A stretch of 7,521 nt of DNA from Geminicoccaceae bacterium (GTDB taxonomy: Bacteria > Pseudomonadota > Alphaproteobacteria > Geminicoccales > Geminicoccaceae): contig JAPJRA010000155.1 in NCBI GenBank assembly GCA_030824835.1, forward strand, positions 1-7,521. Direction: 5' to 3'. The translations under genes and the position numbers were made by a program. This document shows positions 1-6,348 of this stretch, one piece after another. Each line of letters opens with the position of its first letter. The stretch's first letter is position 1. Under the pieces are notes generated by a model. That model ran no database searches and was not told where the DNA came from. It was given only the letters and a program-made list of their open reading frames with translations.

Positions 1-201
1 AACTCCACGACCGCGGTGCGTCTGCGTGGCCTCAGGCTCGGGATCGTCCTGCTCGCGCCGGCCGTTCCGGGGCCTGCTGAGATCGCCGTCGCAGAAGCCA
101 TCGGTGCGGCGCTCGTCGCGAAGCCGGTGCTGCGCCACGAGCTAGCGGCAGCCCTCGCAGGGCAGCTGGCCACACCTCGCCCGGGCTCTCGAGCACGCTG
201 A
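1..201 (+). CDS. C-terminal end of a receiver-domain protein (response regulator or hybrid histidine kinase), partial
   Basis: The frame is open from base 1, so the gene begins outside the window; 66 codons and a TGA stop are visible. The translation has the layout of the second half of a CheY-like receiver domain. A hydrophobic strand IVLLAPA (like beta-4) is followed by an Ala-rich helix, then AALVAKPV (like beta-5 with the conserved Lys-Pro), then HELAAALAGQL (like the final helix), and a short Pro/Arg-rich tail. In the family, the beta-5 lysine contacts the phosphorylated aspartate. That aspartate would lie upstream and cannot be seen. The usual Ser/Thr at the end of beta-4 seems to be Ala here, as in many degenerate receivers at the ends of hybrid sensor kinases. 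The assignment rests on pattern only. A short unrelated Ala-rich tail is the alternative. Confidence 0.5.
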   Translation, partial: NSTTAVRLRGLRLGIVLLAPAVPGPAEIAVAEAIGAALVAKPVLRHELAAALAGQLATPRPGSRAR

Positions 202-632
202 CCGGTTGGTTTCAGTCTGGCCTCGTCCCTCCGTCCTGCCGACCCTCGCGTTCGTCCTGCAACGAAAGTCGACAAACCTCCACGCCATGCATCAGAGCGG
301 AAACATACGACTTGGAAATGAAACCATGCGATGGATAACACGACATCAGGTTGAAACGCCAGATGACAATATTACCCAAGTCGTCGCGATGGAGGAGGGA
401 GTTCAATATTGACGAGTATCGGACGACCTTAGTCGCAGTCGACCCGGGCCGATCGACGTTCCGACCCTGAAATCGGACGAACATCGTCCTGATCCGCATC
501 GTCGGCCCGGTTCCGGCTCCGGAAGAACAACAAGACGTCAATTCATGGCGCGAGCGCCGCGCCTTGGGCTCTCAGCTTTATAGCGATCAAACTTGGCGCA
601 TCTATCGGTGCGTCCACCAGGAGTGTTGAACT
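202..632. other. 431-base stretch without a convincing gene; contains an AT-rich dip
   Basis: No reading frame here looks like a real protein. The longest frames, 68 codons on plus (TTG start at 206) and 109 on minus (212-541), lack recognisable motifs and have mixed codon use. By my count bases 301-420 are about 44% GC, against about 62-63% in the 60 bases on either side and higher values in the genes. Within the dip, a 9-bp inverted repeat (307-315 with 376-384) encloses two smaller hairpins (324-334 and 344-365). Further on, 475-489 forms a 6-bp stem with a 3-base loop (GGACGA/TCGTCC). The stretch probably holds the leader and promoter of the secreted-protein gene at 633. A TTTATA-like motif lies near 577-582, but I could not find a convincing -35 partner. 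Confidence 0.5.
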
Positions 633-1157
633 ATGCTATCGAAATCAAATATCGCTCTGGCGTCGACTTTCGCTGTGATCGGCGCATTCTGCTCCGCCGC
701 CCCGGCCTGGGCCGGCTCGAAGATCTTTTCGAGCGGCAGCAGCGTCGCCACGGTGAACGGGACCGTCGAGACCAACGCCTCGCAGAATCGCGACCCATTC
801 GTGGCCCAGGTGTTCACGGCCGGCAACGAGTGCATGCGCATCGCCGTCACCAGCCAGGGTCAGGACCTCGAGGCGACCCTCATCTCCCCGTCCGGCACGA
901 TCTGGCAGGACGACGACAGCGGCGGCCTGAACCGGCCGCTGATCAAAGCGGTCACCAACGTTCGCGGCTGGTACCCGCTCACGCTGTCGCACTGGTCGGG
1001 TGCGTCGGTGAATGCGGACTTCACCATGACCGTGCAACGGGCCGCCACCACCAGCTCGCTCTGCGCGCCGGCGACCACCCCGCGCGCGGCCGTCGCCGCC
1101 GCCGCGGCGTCCAAGTCCGGCAGCAACGGGCCGAAGCCCGTCGGCGGGCCGAACTGA
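633..1157 (+). CDS. Small secreted protein with PPC-like beta-sandwich pattern
   Basis: This is a 174-residue hypothetical exported protein. The ATG is preceded by AGGAG at 619-623, nine bases upstream. A Sec signal peptide is clear: Lys4, a hydrophobic stretch at about 7-23, and an AWA|GS cleavage site after Ala27, giving a mature protein of about 147 residues in the periplasm or outside the cell. Residues about 65-136 alternate like a beta-sandwich. They include the stretch LEATLISPSGTIWQDDDSGG and then GWYPLTLSHWSG and FTMTV, resembling bacterial pre-peptidase C-terminal (PPC) or related carbohydrate/protein-binding modules. The acidic DDDSGG (93-98) could bind a metal. Cys67 and Cys144 could form one disulfide. 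The last 30 residues are an Ala/Pro/Gly/Ser-rich tail with no predicted fold. No catalytic motif is visible and the true function is unknown. It appears to be transcribed alone, ending at the hairpin just downstream. Confidence 0.85.
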   Translation: MLSKSNIALASTFAVIGAFCSAAPAWAGSKIFSSGSSVATVNGTVETNASQNRDPFVAQVFTAGNECMRIAVTSQGQDLEATLISPSGTIWQDDDSGGLNRPLIKAVTNVRGWYPLTLSHWSGASVNADFTMTVQRAATTSSLCAPATTPRAAVAAAAASKSGSNGPKPVGGPN

Positions 1158-1174
1158 GCTTTTGACCAGCATAT

Positions 1175-1208
1175 CGGCCCGGGGTGCTGTCGCACCCCGG
1201 GCCGTCTT
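1175..1208 (+). terminator. Strong intrinsic terminator after the secreted-protein gene
   Basis: A perfect 13-bp stem (1175-1187 with 1192-1204), almost all G-C, closes a 4-base loop TGTC and is followed by TCTT. It starts 17 bases after the stop codon at 1157. The T-tract is short, as is common in high-GC genomes, so the stem does most of the work. It separates the secreted-protein gene from the GH13 gene downstream. Confidence 0.85.
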
Positions 1209-1330
1209 GCCGCGTGGTAGCGACAGTCGATGTCCCGCCCGAGAAGCTGGATTGGGCGACAGCCCAAGACCGCTGGCGTGCGCCGGCATCGACGGGATAG
1301 TCTCGCGACGAACGACGAACGGGAGGGGGT

Positions 1331-3344
1331 ATGCCGGTCCTCAACCAAGATGTCGGACCGCGGACACCCATGGGTGCGACCCTGGTGGCCGGCGGTGCCA
1401 CCTTCCGCACCTGGGCGCCGCACGCGCTGGACGTTCACCTCGTCGATCGTCATGGCCTCGATGAGGCTGCAGGTGTGGGGAGGGAATGGGCACCGGGCGA
1501 TGCCGATCGTCTGGTGAAGCTCGATGACGGCACCTGGGTCGGCTTCGTGCCCGGTGCTGGCGACGGCTACGACTATCTCTTCTGGGTGCGCGGCCCGGGA
1601 AGCAGCGGCTTCAAGCGCGATCCTTACGCCCGCGAACTCGGCCTGCGGCCGCCGTTCCCCGACTGCCCCTGCATCGTGCGTTCACCAGACTCCTACCCGT
1701 GGCGTGCGAACGACTGGCACCCGCCAGAGTTCCGGGATCTCGTGATCTATCAGCTGCATATCGGTGTGTTCTGGGCGGTGGATGGCCAGGGCCGCGATCG
1801 GCGACGGTCCTACGGGCGATTTCTCGATGTGATCGGGATGATCCCCTACCTTCGCAATCTGGGCATCAACGCCGTCCAGTTCCTGCCGGTCCAGGAATAC
1901 GACCGTGACATCGGCCTCGGCTACAATGGCCTCGACTACTTCTCGCCAGAGATGGCCTATCAGGTCGAAGATCCGGCGGAGATCGCAAGACACCTCAATG
2001 CTGTGAACGGCCTGCTGGCGTCGGCCCACCAGCCACCGCTCGAGGCTGCCCAGCTCAAAGCCGGCCCGAGCCAGCTCAAGTGCCTCGTCGACCTCTGCCA
2101 TCTGAGCGGCATCGCGGTAGTGTTCGACCTCGTCTACAACCACGCGGGCGGCGGCTTCGGCGACCGGAGCCTGGCGTTCTATGACCGGCAGGCCGACGAT
2201 GGCACGCCGTGGGACCGCAACGGCGCCACGCTTTACTTCGGCAACGGCGAGCATGCAGGCGGTCTCGTCTTCGATTACCGTCAGGAAATGGTCCGCCAGC
2301 TCCTGATCGACAACGCGCGCTTCTTCCTGGACGAGTATCGCATCGACGGGATCCGCTACGATCAGGTCGGGGTCGCGACCACGCATGCCGATGGCCCGCG
2401 CTTCTTTCGCAACCTCACGGATACCGTGCGCTTCCACCGCCCCTCGGCCCTGCAGATCGCCGAGTACTGGGAGTGGGGACCGCGCTAGCGCGGTGACGCC
2501 CACGTCGGCAAATGGTCTCGGCTGCGACGCGGCACTGGCCGATGGCCTCCGCGACAGCCTGTGGGCGGCCCTGTCCCAGGCTGCCAACGGCAGCGAGGCC
2601 CGCGTCGATCTCGACCGGGTGGCCGCCGCGTTCGGTCGGCCTGCCGGGTATCCGGACGCGTGGCGCGCCGTGCAGAATCTGGAGACCCACGACGAGGTGC
2701 TCTGGAATCCGTTCGACCAGTCGGCGCGCAACCCACGGATCGCGAAGCGGGCGGATCCGAGTCCAGGGCCCACCTGGTACGCCCGCAGCCGAAGCCGCGT
2801 CGCGACGACCCTCCTGCTGGCCGCCCCAGGCATCCCGATGCTCTTCATGGGCCAGGAGTCACTCGAGGACAAACCCTGGAGCGACGATGTCGAGAACTGG
2901 CCACACTTCCTGATTGCATGGGACTGGCTGTCGGGTGACGACCGCTACCGCCATCGCCGCGACTTCCACCGCTTCGTCACCGACCTCGTCCATCTGCGTC
3001 GCGCTGCACCCGCCCTGCGCGGGGAAGGGGTGCACGTGCCGCAGGTGCACAATCTCGATCGGGTCATCGTCGTCCACCGCTGGGTCGAGGGTGAGGGCCG
3101 CGACCTGATCGTCGTCGCCAGCCTGAACGAGGCCACGCTCGATGGCTATCCGGTGGAGATGCCCTGGCCTGGGCCGTGGCGCGAGGTCTTCAACAGCGAC
3201 CTCTACGACCATTTCCCGAACCCGTGGGTCACCGGTAACGGCGGGGTCATCGCCGCCGATGGGCCCGTGGGTCGCAACTACCCCTTCACCGCGCGGGTGC
3301 GCCTACCGGCGAATGGCGCCTTGATATTCGCTAGAGGTGCCTGA
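1331..3344 (+). pseudogene. GH13 alpha-glucan branching enzyme-like protein (CBM48 + GH13), frameshifted
   Basis: ATG at 1331 follows a GGGAGGGGG stretch (1321-1329). The first frame runs to TAG at 2486-2488 (385 codons). The family resemblance then continues in the next frame to TGA at 3342-3344. Skipping one base at 2477 in the GGGG run 2475-2478 gives one 670-residue protein. Residues about 14-100 look like CBM48 (ATFRTWAPHALDVHLV, then KRDPYARE). The GH13 barrel starts near 137 with DLVIYQLHIGVF. Motif I is VFDLVYNH (Asp266, His271), motif II DGIRYD (Arg342 and nucleophile Asp344), motif III IAEYW (acid/base Glu378), and motif IV ETHDE, encoded at 2682-2696 after the shift. The C-terminus has a beta domain with WREVFNSD, typical of branching enzymes. 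Known members transfer alpha-1,4-glucan segments to alpha-1,6 branches, or cut related glucans; a trehalohydrolase-like activity is not excluded. As read, the first product lacks motif IV and would be inactive. A sequencing error is equally possible. Confidence 0.85.
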
Positions 3345-3354
3345 ATCCGCGCCG

Positions 3355-4635
3355 TCAGGCGGCGCCGGCTAGTGCCTGCTCAAGATCGGCGATGATGTCG
3401 GCGGCCGTCTCGATGCCGATCGACAGCCGCACTACATCGGGGCCCGCACCCGCCGCCACCAGCTGCTCCTCGTCGAGCTGGCGGTGGGTGGTGGAGGCGG
3501 GGTGGATGATCAGGGAGCGGGTGTCGCCGATATTGGCGACGTGGCTCAACAGCTGGCAGCCGTCGACCACGCGCACGCCCATCGCGTAGCCGCCCTTGAC
3601 GCCGAAGGTGAAGACCGACCCCAGGCCATGCGGGCAGTATTTCTCGAGGAGCGCCGTGCGGTTCTGCGGCAGCCTCGGGTAGGAGACCCAGCTGACGTGG
3701 GGGTTGGTGGCCAGCCAGGCCGCCACGGCATCGGCGTTGGCGACGTGCCGGTCCATGCGCAACGGCAGGGTCTCGATGCCCTGCAGGATCAGGAACGCGT
3801 TGAAGGGCGACAAAGCAGGGCCCATGTCGCGCAGCCCGATCGCCTTGTTGCGCACCGTCAGCGCGAAATTGCCGAACGTCTCGTAGAAGCGCAGGCCGTG
3901 ATAGGCAGGAGTGGGCTCGGCCATCAGCGGGAATTTGCCGTTGGCCCAGTCGAACCGGCCGCCCTCGACGATGGCGCCGCCCACCGAATTGCCCTGGCCG
4001 CCCAGATACTTGGTCATCGAATGGACGACGATGTCGGCACCCCACCTCAGGGGCTGGCAGAGGTAGGGGGTGGGCAGGGTGTTGTCGACGACCAGTGGCA
4101 GGTCGTGGGCATGGGCGATGGCGGCGATGGCCTCGATGTCGGCGATGATGCCATCGGGGTTGGAGGCGCTCTCGATGAACACGGCCCTGGTCTGATCGTC
4201 GATCGCGGCCGCGAAGTTCTCGGGCTCGCGCGGATCGACGAACTTCGCCTGCCAGCCGAACTGCGGGAAGGTGTGCGTCATCTGCGCGATCGAGCCGCCA
4301 TAGAGCTTCGAGCTCGCGACCACGTTGTTGCCGGGCTGCAGCAGGTTGAGGAAGGTCAGGAACTGGGCCGCGTGGCCGGAGGCCGTGCAGCAGGCGGCGG
4401 TCCCGCCCTCCAGCGCCGCGAGGCGCGCTTCCAGCACGGAGACCGTGGGGTTGGTTAGCCGTGTATAGATGTTGCCGAACTTCTGCAGGTTGAACAGTGC
4501 CGCTGCGTGGTCGACATCGTCGAACACGTAGGAGGTGGTCTGGTAGATGGGCACCGCGCGGGCGCCGGTCGTGGGATCAGGCTCGGCACCGGCATGGACT
4601 GCCAGGGTCTCGAAGCCATAGGTCCGGTCGCTCAT
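3355..4635 (-). CDS. metY: O-acetylhomoserine sulfhydrylase (O-acetylhomoserine aminocarboxypropyltransferase)
   Basis: This is a PLP enzyme of the Cys/Met metabolism family, acting in the cytoplasm. It makes homocysteine from O-acetylhomoserine and sulfide in direct-sulfhydrylation methionine synthesis. At 426 residues it has the usual length for MetY. Visible landmarks are FETLAVHAGAEPDPTTGARA at the N-terminus, YTRLTNPT (57-64, active-site Tyr and substrate region), ASGHAAQFL (85-93), KLYGGS (110-115), VVDNTLPTP (182-190, Asp184 contacting the PLP ring nitrogen) and HSMTKYLGGQG with Schiff-base Lys209. The C-terminal SIGIE (near 406-410) is also typical. The long insert with FNLQKFGNIYTR favours MetY over cystathionine gamma-synthase or MetZ. 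AGGGG at 4646-4650 lies 10 bases before the ATG. The gene is last in a minus-strand cluster with the ABM-like and CoA-binding genes and converges on the GH13 gene. Confidence 0.93.
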   Translation of the reverse strand: MSDRTYGFETLAVHAGAEPDPTTGARAVPIYQTTSYVFDDVDHAAALFNLQKFGNIYTRLTNPTVSVLEARLAALEGGTAACCTASGHAAQFLTFLNLLQPGNNVVASSKLYGGSIAQMTHTFPQFGWQAKFVDPREPENFAAAIDDQTRAVFIESASNPDGIIADIEAIAAIAHAHDLPLVVDNTLPTPYLCQPLRWGADIVVHSMTKYLGGQGNSVGGAIVEGGRFDWANGKFPLMAEPTPAYHGLRFYETFGNFALTVRNKAIGLRDMGPALSPFNAFLILQGIETLPLRMDRHVANADAVAAWLATNPHVSWVSYPRLPQNRTALLEKYCPHGLGSVFTFGVKGGYAMGVRVVDGCQLLSHVANIGDTRSLIIHPASTTHRQLDEEQLVAAGAGPDVVRLSIGIETAADIIADLEQALAGAA

Positions 4636-4645
4636 GTCCCAATTT

Positions 4646-4681
4646 CCCCTGCATCGATCGGGCGCCGGTCTAACGCAGGGG
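4646..4681 (-). promoter_or_regulatory. Possible hairpin sequestering the metY Shine-Dalgarno
   Basis: On the minus strand, CCCCTGC (4681-4675) can pair with GCAGGGG (4652-4646). The stem extends by a G-U, a U-A and a U-G pair to about 10 bp around a 16-base loop. The 3' arm contains the AGGGG that I take as the metY ribosome binding site, so folding would hide it. I see no match to the SAM-II riboswitch known upstream of methionine genes in alphaproteobacteria. The pairing is seen; the regulation is inferred. Confidence 0.3.
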
Positions 4682-4703
4682 CCGCCTTCGGTCCAGCCGC
4701 CGG

Positions 4704-5051
4704 TCAGCGATCGTGCAGCGCCCGCGAATCGGCCGGCGCCTGCTCGCGTTCGACCATGCCGTAATCCCGCTGCACTTCGGTCACGCGCAGCCGATAATCC
4801 TTGAACATCCGGTGGCGGCCCACTGCCTGCGCGGCGCGATGCTCGCCGAGGCGGCGCCAGTTCGCCAGCGCCTGCTCGTCGCGCCAGATCGACAGCGACA
4901 GCAGCTTGCCGGGCTCGGTCAGGCTCTCGAACCGCTCGACCGAGATGAAGCCGTCGATGCCTGCTAGATGCGGCCGCAGCTCGGCGGCGAGATCCAGATA
5001 CTGGCCGCGAAACTCGGGATGCGGCCAGACCTCGAAGATGACCGCGATCAC
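4704..5051 (-). CDS. Antibiotic biosynthesis monooxygenase (ABM) domain protein
   Basis: This 115-residue protein matches the small ferredoxin-like ABM/YgiN fold. It opens with a strand MIAVIFEVWP and an amphipathic helix (13-29), followed by GFISVERFES (34-43), LLSLSIWRDEQALANWR (50-66), and EHRAAQAVGRHRMFKDYRLRV (70-90). Such dimeric proteins include quinol and polyketide oxygenases and heme-degrading enzymes, but many members have no known substrate. Trp65 and His71 sit where the family often has conserved residues; no specific reaction can be claimed. The ATG overlaps the end of the CoA-binding gene by 4 bp (ATGA at 5051-5048), which implies translational coupling. The last 15 residues or so are a charged tail. 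metY follows after 68 bp, so the three genes may be one transcript. Confidence 0.85.
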   Translation of the reverse strand: MIAVIFEVWPHPEFRGQYLDLAAELRPHLAGIDGFISVERFESLTEPGKLLSLSIWRDEQALANWRRLGEHRAAQAVGRHRMFKDYRLRVTEVQRDYGMVEREQAPADSRALHDR

Positions 5052-5566
5052 GAGAGGCCGCCTTTCTTGCGCTTGAGCTGTACGGCCTGGCCGCGCTTGG
5101 AGGAGACGATGCCGCGATCGACGCCGAGCCAGCCGATCTCGCCGAACAGGCGCCCGTACTCTATCTTGGGGCAGCGATCCATGATCACCTCGGCTCCGGC
5201 CGCGCGTGCCCGCTCGGCCGCCGCATCGTCGCGCACGCCCAGCTGCATCCAGATGACCTTGATGCCCAGGCGCACGGCCTCGTCGGCAACGGCGCCCGCC
5301 TCACTGGAGCGGCGGAAGATCGAGACCATGTCCGGCACCAGTGGCAGGCTCGCGAGATCCGGATGGACGGTCTCGCCCAGCAGGACCTCGCCGGCGCTGC
5401 GCGGGTTGACCGGCAGCACGCGATAGCCCTTGCCCTGCAGGTAGAGCATGGCGAAGTAGGACGGTCGCATCTGGCTGGTCGAGGCGCCGACCATGGCGAT
5501 GGTCTTCACCCGCAGCAGTATGCGCCGGATCTGGCTGTCGTCGTAGACCAGTGGCTGGTCAGGCAT
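5048..5566 (-). CDS. CoA-binding domain protein (YccU-like)
   Basis: This 172-residue protein is a single Rossmann-type CoA_binding_2 domain, like E. coli YccU and the N-terminal part of succinyl-CoA-synthetase-type proteins. Landmarks are TIAMVGAS (22-29, glycine-containing nucleotide loop), SYFAMLYLQGKGYRVLPVNP (36-55), then G/E-rich GEVLLGETVHPDL, DMVSIFRRS (79-87), IKVIWMQLGV (102-111) and the terminal MDRCPKIEYGRL (129-140), all hallmarks of the family. A Lys/Arg-rich tail ends the protein. The biochemical role is unknown; CoA or nucleotide binding is inferred from family structures. It is the first gene of the minus-strand cluster leading to the ABM-like gene and metY. The ATG at 5566 has only a weak ribosome site upstream (GGAA-like). 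It is divergent from the RraA-like gene across a 67-bp gap. Confidence 0.9.
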   Translation of the reverse strand: MPDQPLVYDDSQIRRILLRVKTIAMVGASTSQMRPSYFAMLYLQGKGYRVLPVNPRSAGEVLLGETVHPDLASLPLVPDMVSIFRRSSEAGAVADEAVRLGIKVIWMQLGVRDDAAAERARAAGAEVIMDRCPKIEYGRLFGEIGWLGVDRGIVSSKRGQAVQLKRKKGGLS

Positions 5567-5621
5567 GGGCGTTCCGGCGCTGGCGGCAAGAGGTTACGCA
5601 GCATCATGTAGACGGCCGCAG

Positions 5622-5627
5622 TGGAGG
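5622..5627 (+). promoter_or_regulatory. Ribosome binding site deciding the GTG start of the RraA-like gene
   Basis: TGGAGG lies six bases before GTG at 5634. The in-frame ATG at 5565 would instead add 23 residues without family resemblance and would overlap the start codon of the divergent CoA-binding gene. The GTG start gives MTLDPQQTATL, which fits the N-terminus usual in this RraA subgroup. Confidence 0.75.
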
Positions 5628-5633
5628 CGCCAA

Positions 5634-6332
5634 GTGACCCTCGACCCACAGCAGACAGCGACCCTGGTCGGTATCTCGACCGCCTCGATTACCACCATCC
5701 TGCTCAAGAAGGGCCTGCACAATGTCTGGCTGCGCGGTGCGCGGCCGCTGCGACCGGGCCAGCCGCGTCAGGTCGGTCGCGCATTCACGCTACGGTTCGT
5801 GCCGGCGCGCGAGGATCTGGCCACCCCGGAATCCTGGTCGTCGCCGACCTCGACGCGGGCCGCGATCGAGGCCATGCCGGAAGGCTGCATTGCGGTTGTC
5901 GATGCCAACGGCGTCACCGATGCCGGCATCTTCGGCGACATTCTGTGCGCGCGCATGCGGGCCCGTGGCGTGGCGGCGCTGGTGACTGACGGCGTCATTC
6001 GCGACGTGGCCGGCGTCGGCGCCGTGGCGTTGCCGGTCTGGTGCGGCGGCGTGGCCGCCCCACCGTCGGTAGCCGGGCTCACCTTCGTCGGCTGGCAGCA
6101 GCCGATCGGCTGCGGCGGCGTCGCACTGTTCCCGGATGACGTCGTCGTGGCGGACGATGACGGTGCGGTCGTGATCCCGGCAGCGTCGCTCGACCATGTG
6201 CTGGTGGAAGGGCCCGAGCAGGAGCGTCTGGAAGCGTGGATCATGGGCGAGATCGAGCGTGGCGAACCGCTGCCGGGCCTCTACCCGCCGAACGCCTCTA
6301 CCCGGGAGCGCTACGAGGCGAGCCGGCTCTAG
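5634..6332 (+). CDS. RraA/HMG aldolase family protein
   Basis: With the GTG start the protein has 232 residues, the length of the RraA-like subgroup that includes 4-hydroxy-4-methyl-2-oxoglutarate (HMG)/oxaloacetate aldolases. The N-terminal helix region (TLVGISTASITTILLKKGL) and AFTLRFVPAREDL match that subgroup. The core is GIFGDILCARMRARGVAALV (98-117), followed by TDGVIRD, with Asp119, Arg123 and Asp124 forming the family's DGxxRD metal and substrate site. IGCGGVALFPDDVVVADDDGAVVIP (158-182) is the conserved C-terminal part. True RraA inhibits RNase E and is shorter (about 160 residues), without this extended N-terminus. Here the DGxxRD site is intact, so a divalent-metal aldolase or decarboxylase on a 2-oxo acid is more likely. 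The substrate is not readable from sequence. No pathway partner is adjacent. It converges on rlmB with a 16-bp gap. Confidence 0.88.
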   Translation: MTLDPQQTATLVGISTASITTILLKKGLHNVWLRGARPLRPGQPRQVGRAFTLRFVPAREDLATPESWSSPTSTRAAIEAMPEGCIAVVDANGVTDAGIFGDILCARMRARGVAALVTDGVIRDVAGVGAVALPVWCGGVAAPPSVAGLTFVGWQQPIGCGGVALFPDDVVVADDDGAVVIPAASLDHVLVEGPEQERLEAWIMGEIERGEPLPGLYPPNASTRERYEASRL

Positions 6333-6348
6333 CGGCGGCCCGCCCCGC

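Noticed and set aside
206..412. 68-codon plus-strand frame with TTG start
   Set aside because: No ribosome site, no recognisable motif, and it crosses a sharp composition change.
547..558. GGCG-CGAG-CGCC mini-hairpin upstream of the secreted-protein gene
   Set aside because: It is only 4 bp with no T-tract and is expected by chance in GC-rich DNA.
1682..2872. Long minus-strand frame (396 codons)
   Set aside because: It is antisense to the GH13 gene, whose plus-strand motifs are intact. The codon content reflects G/C third-position bias and no domain is recognisable.
3484..4458. Plus-strand frame of 324 codons
   Set aside because: It is a shadow of metY, rich in Gly/Val/Arg/Asp/Gln with no motifs, while the minus strand encodes a complete PLP enzyme.
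5565..5633. ATG-started N-terminal extension of the RraA-like protein
   Set aside because: It overlaps the start codon of the divergent gene and lacks family resemblance; GTG at 5634 has a good ribosome site.
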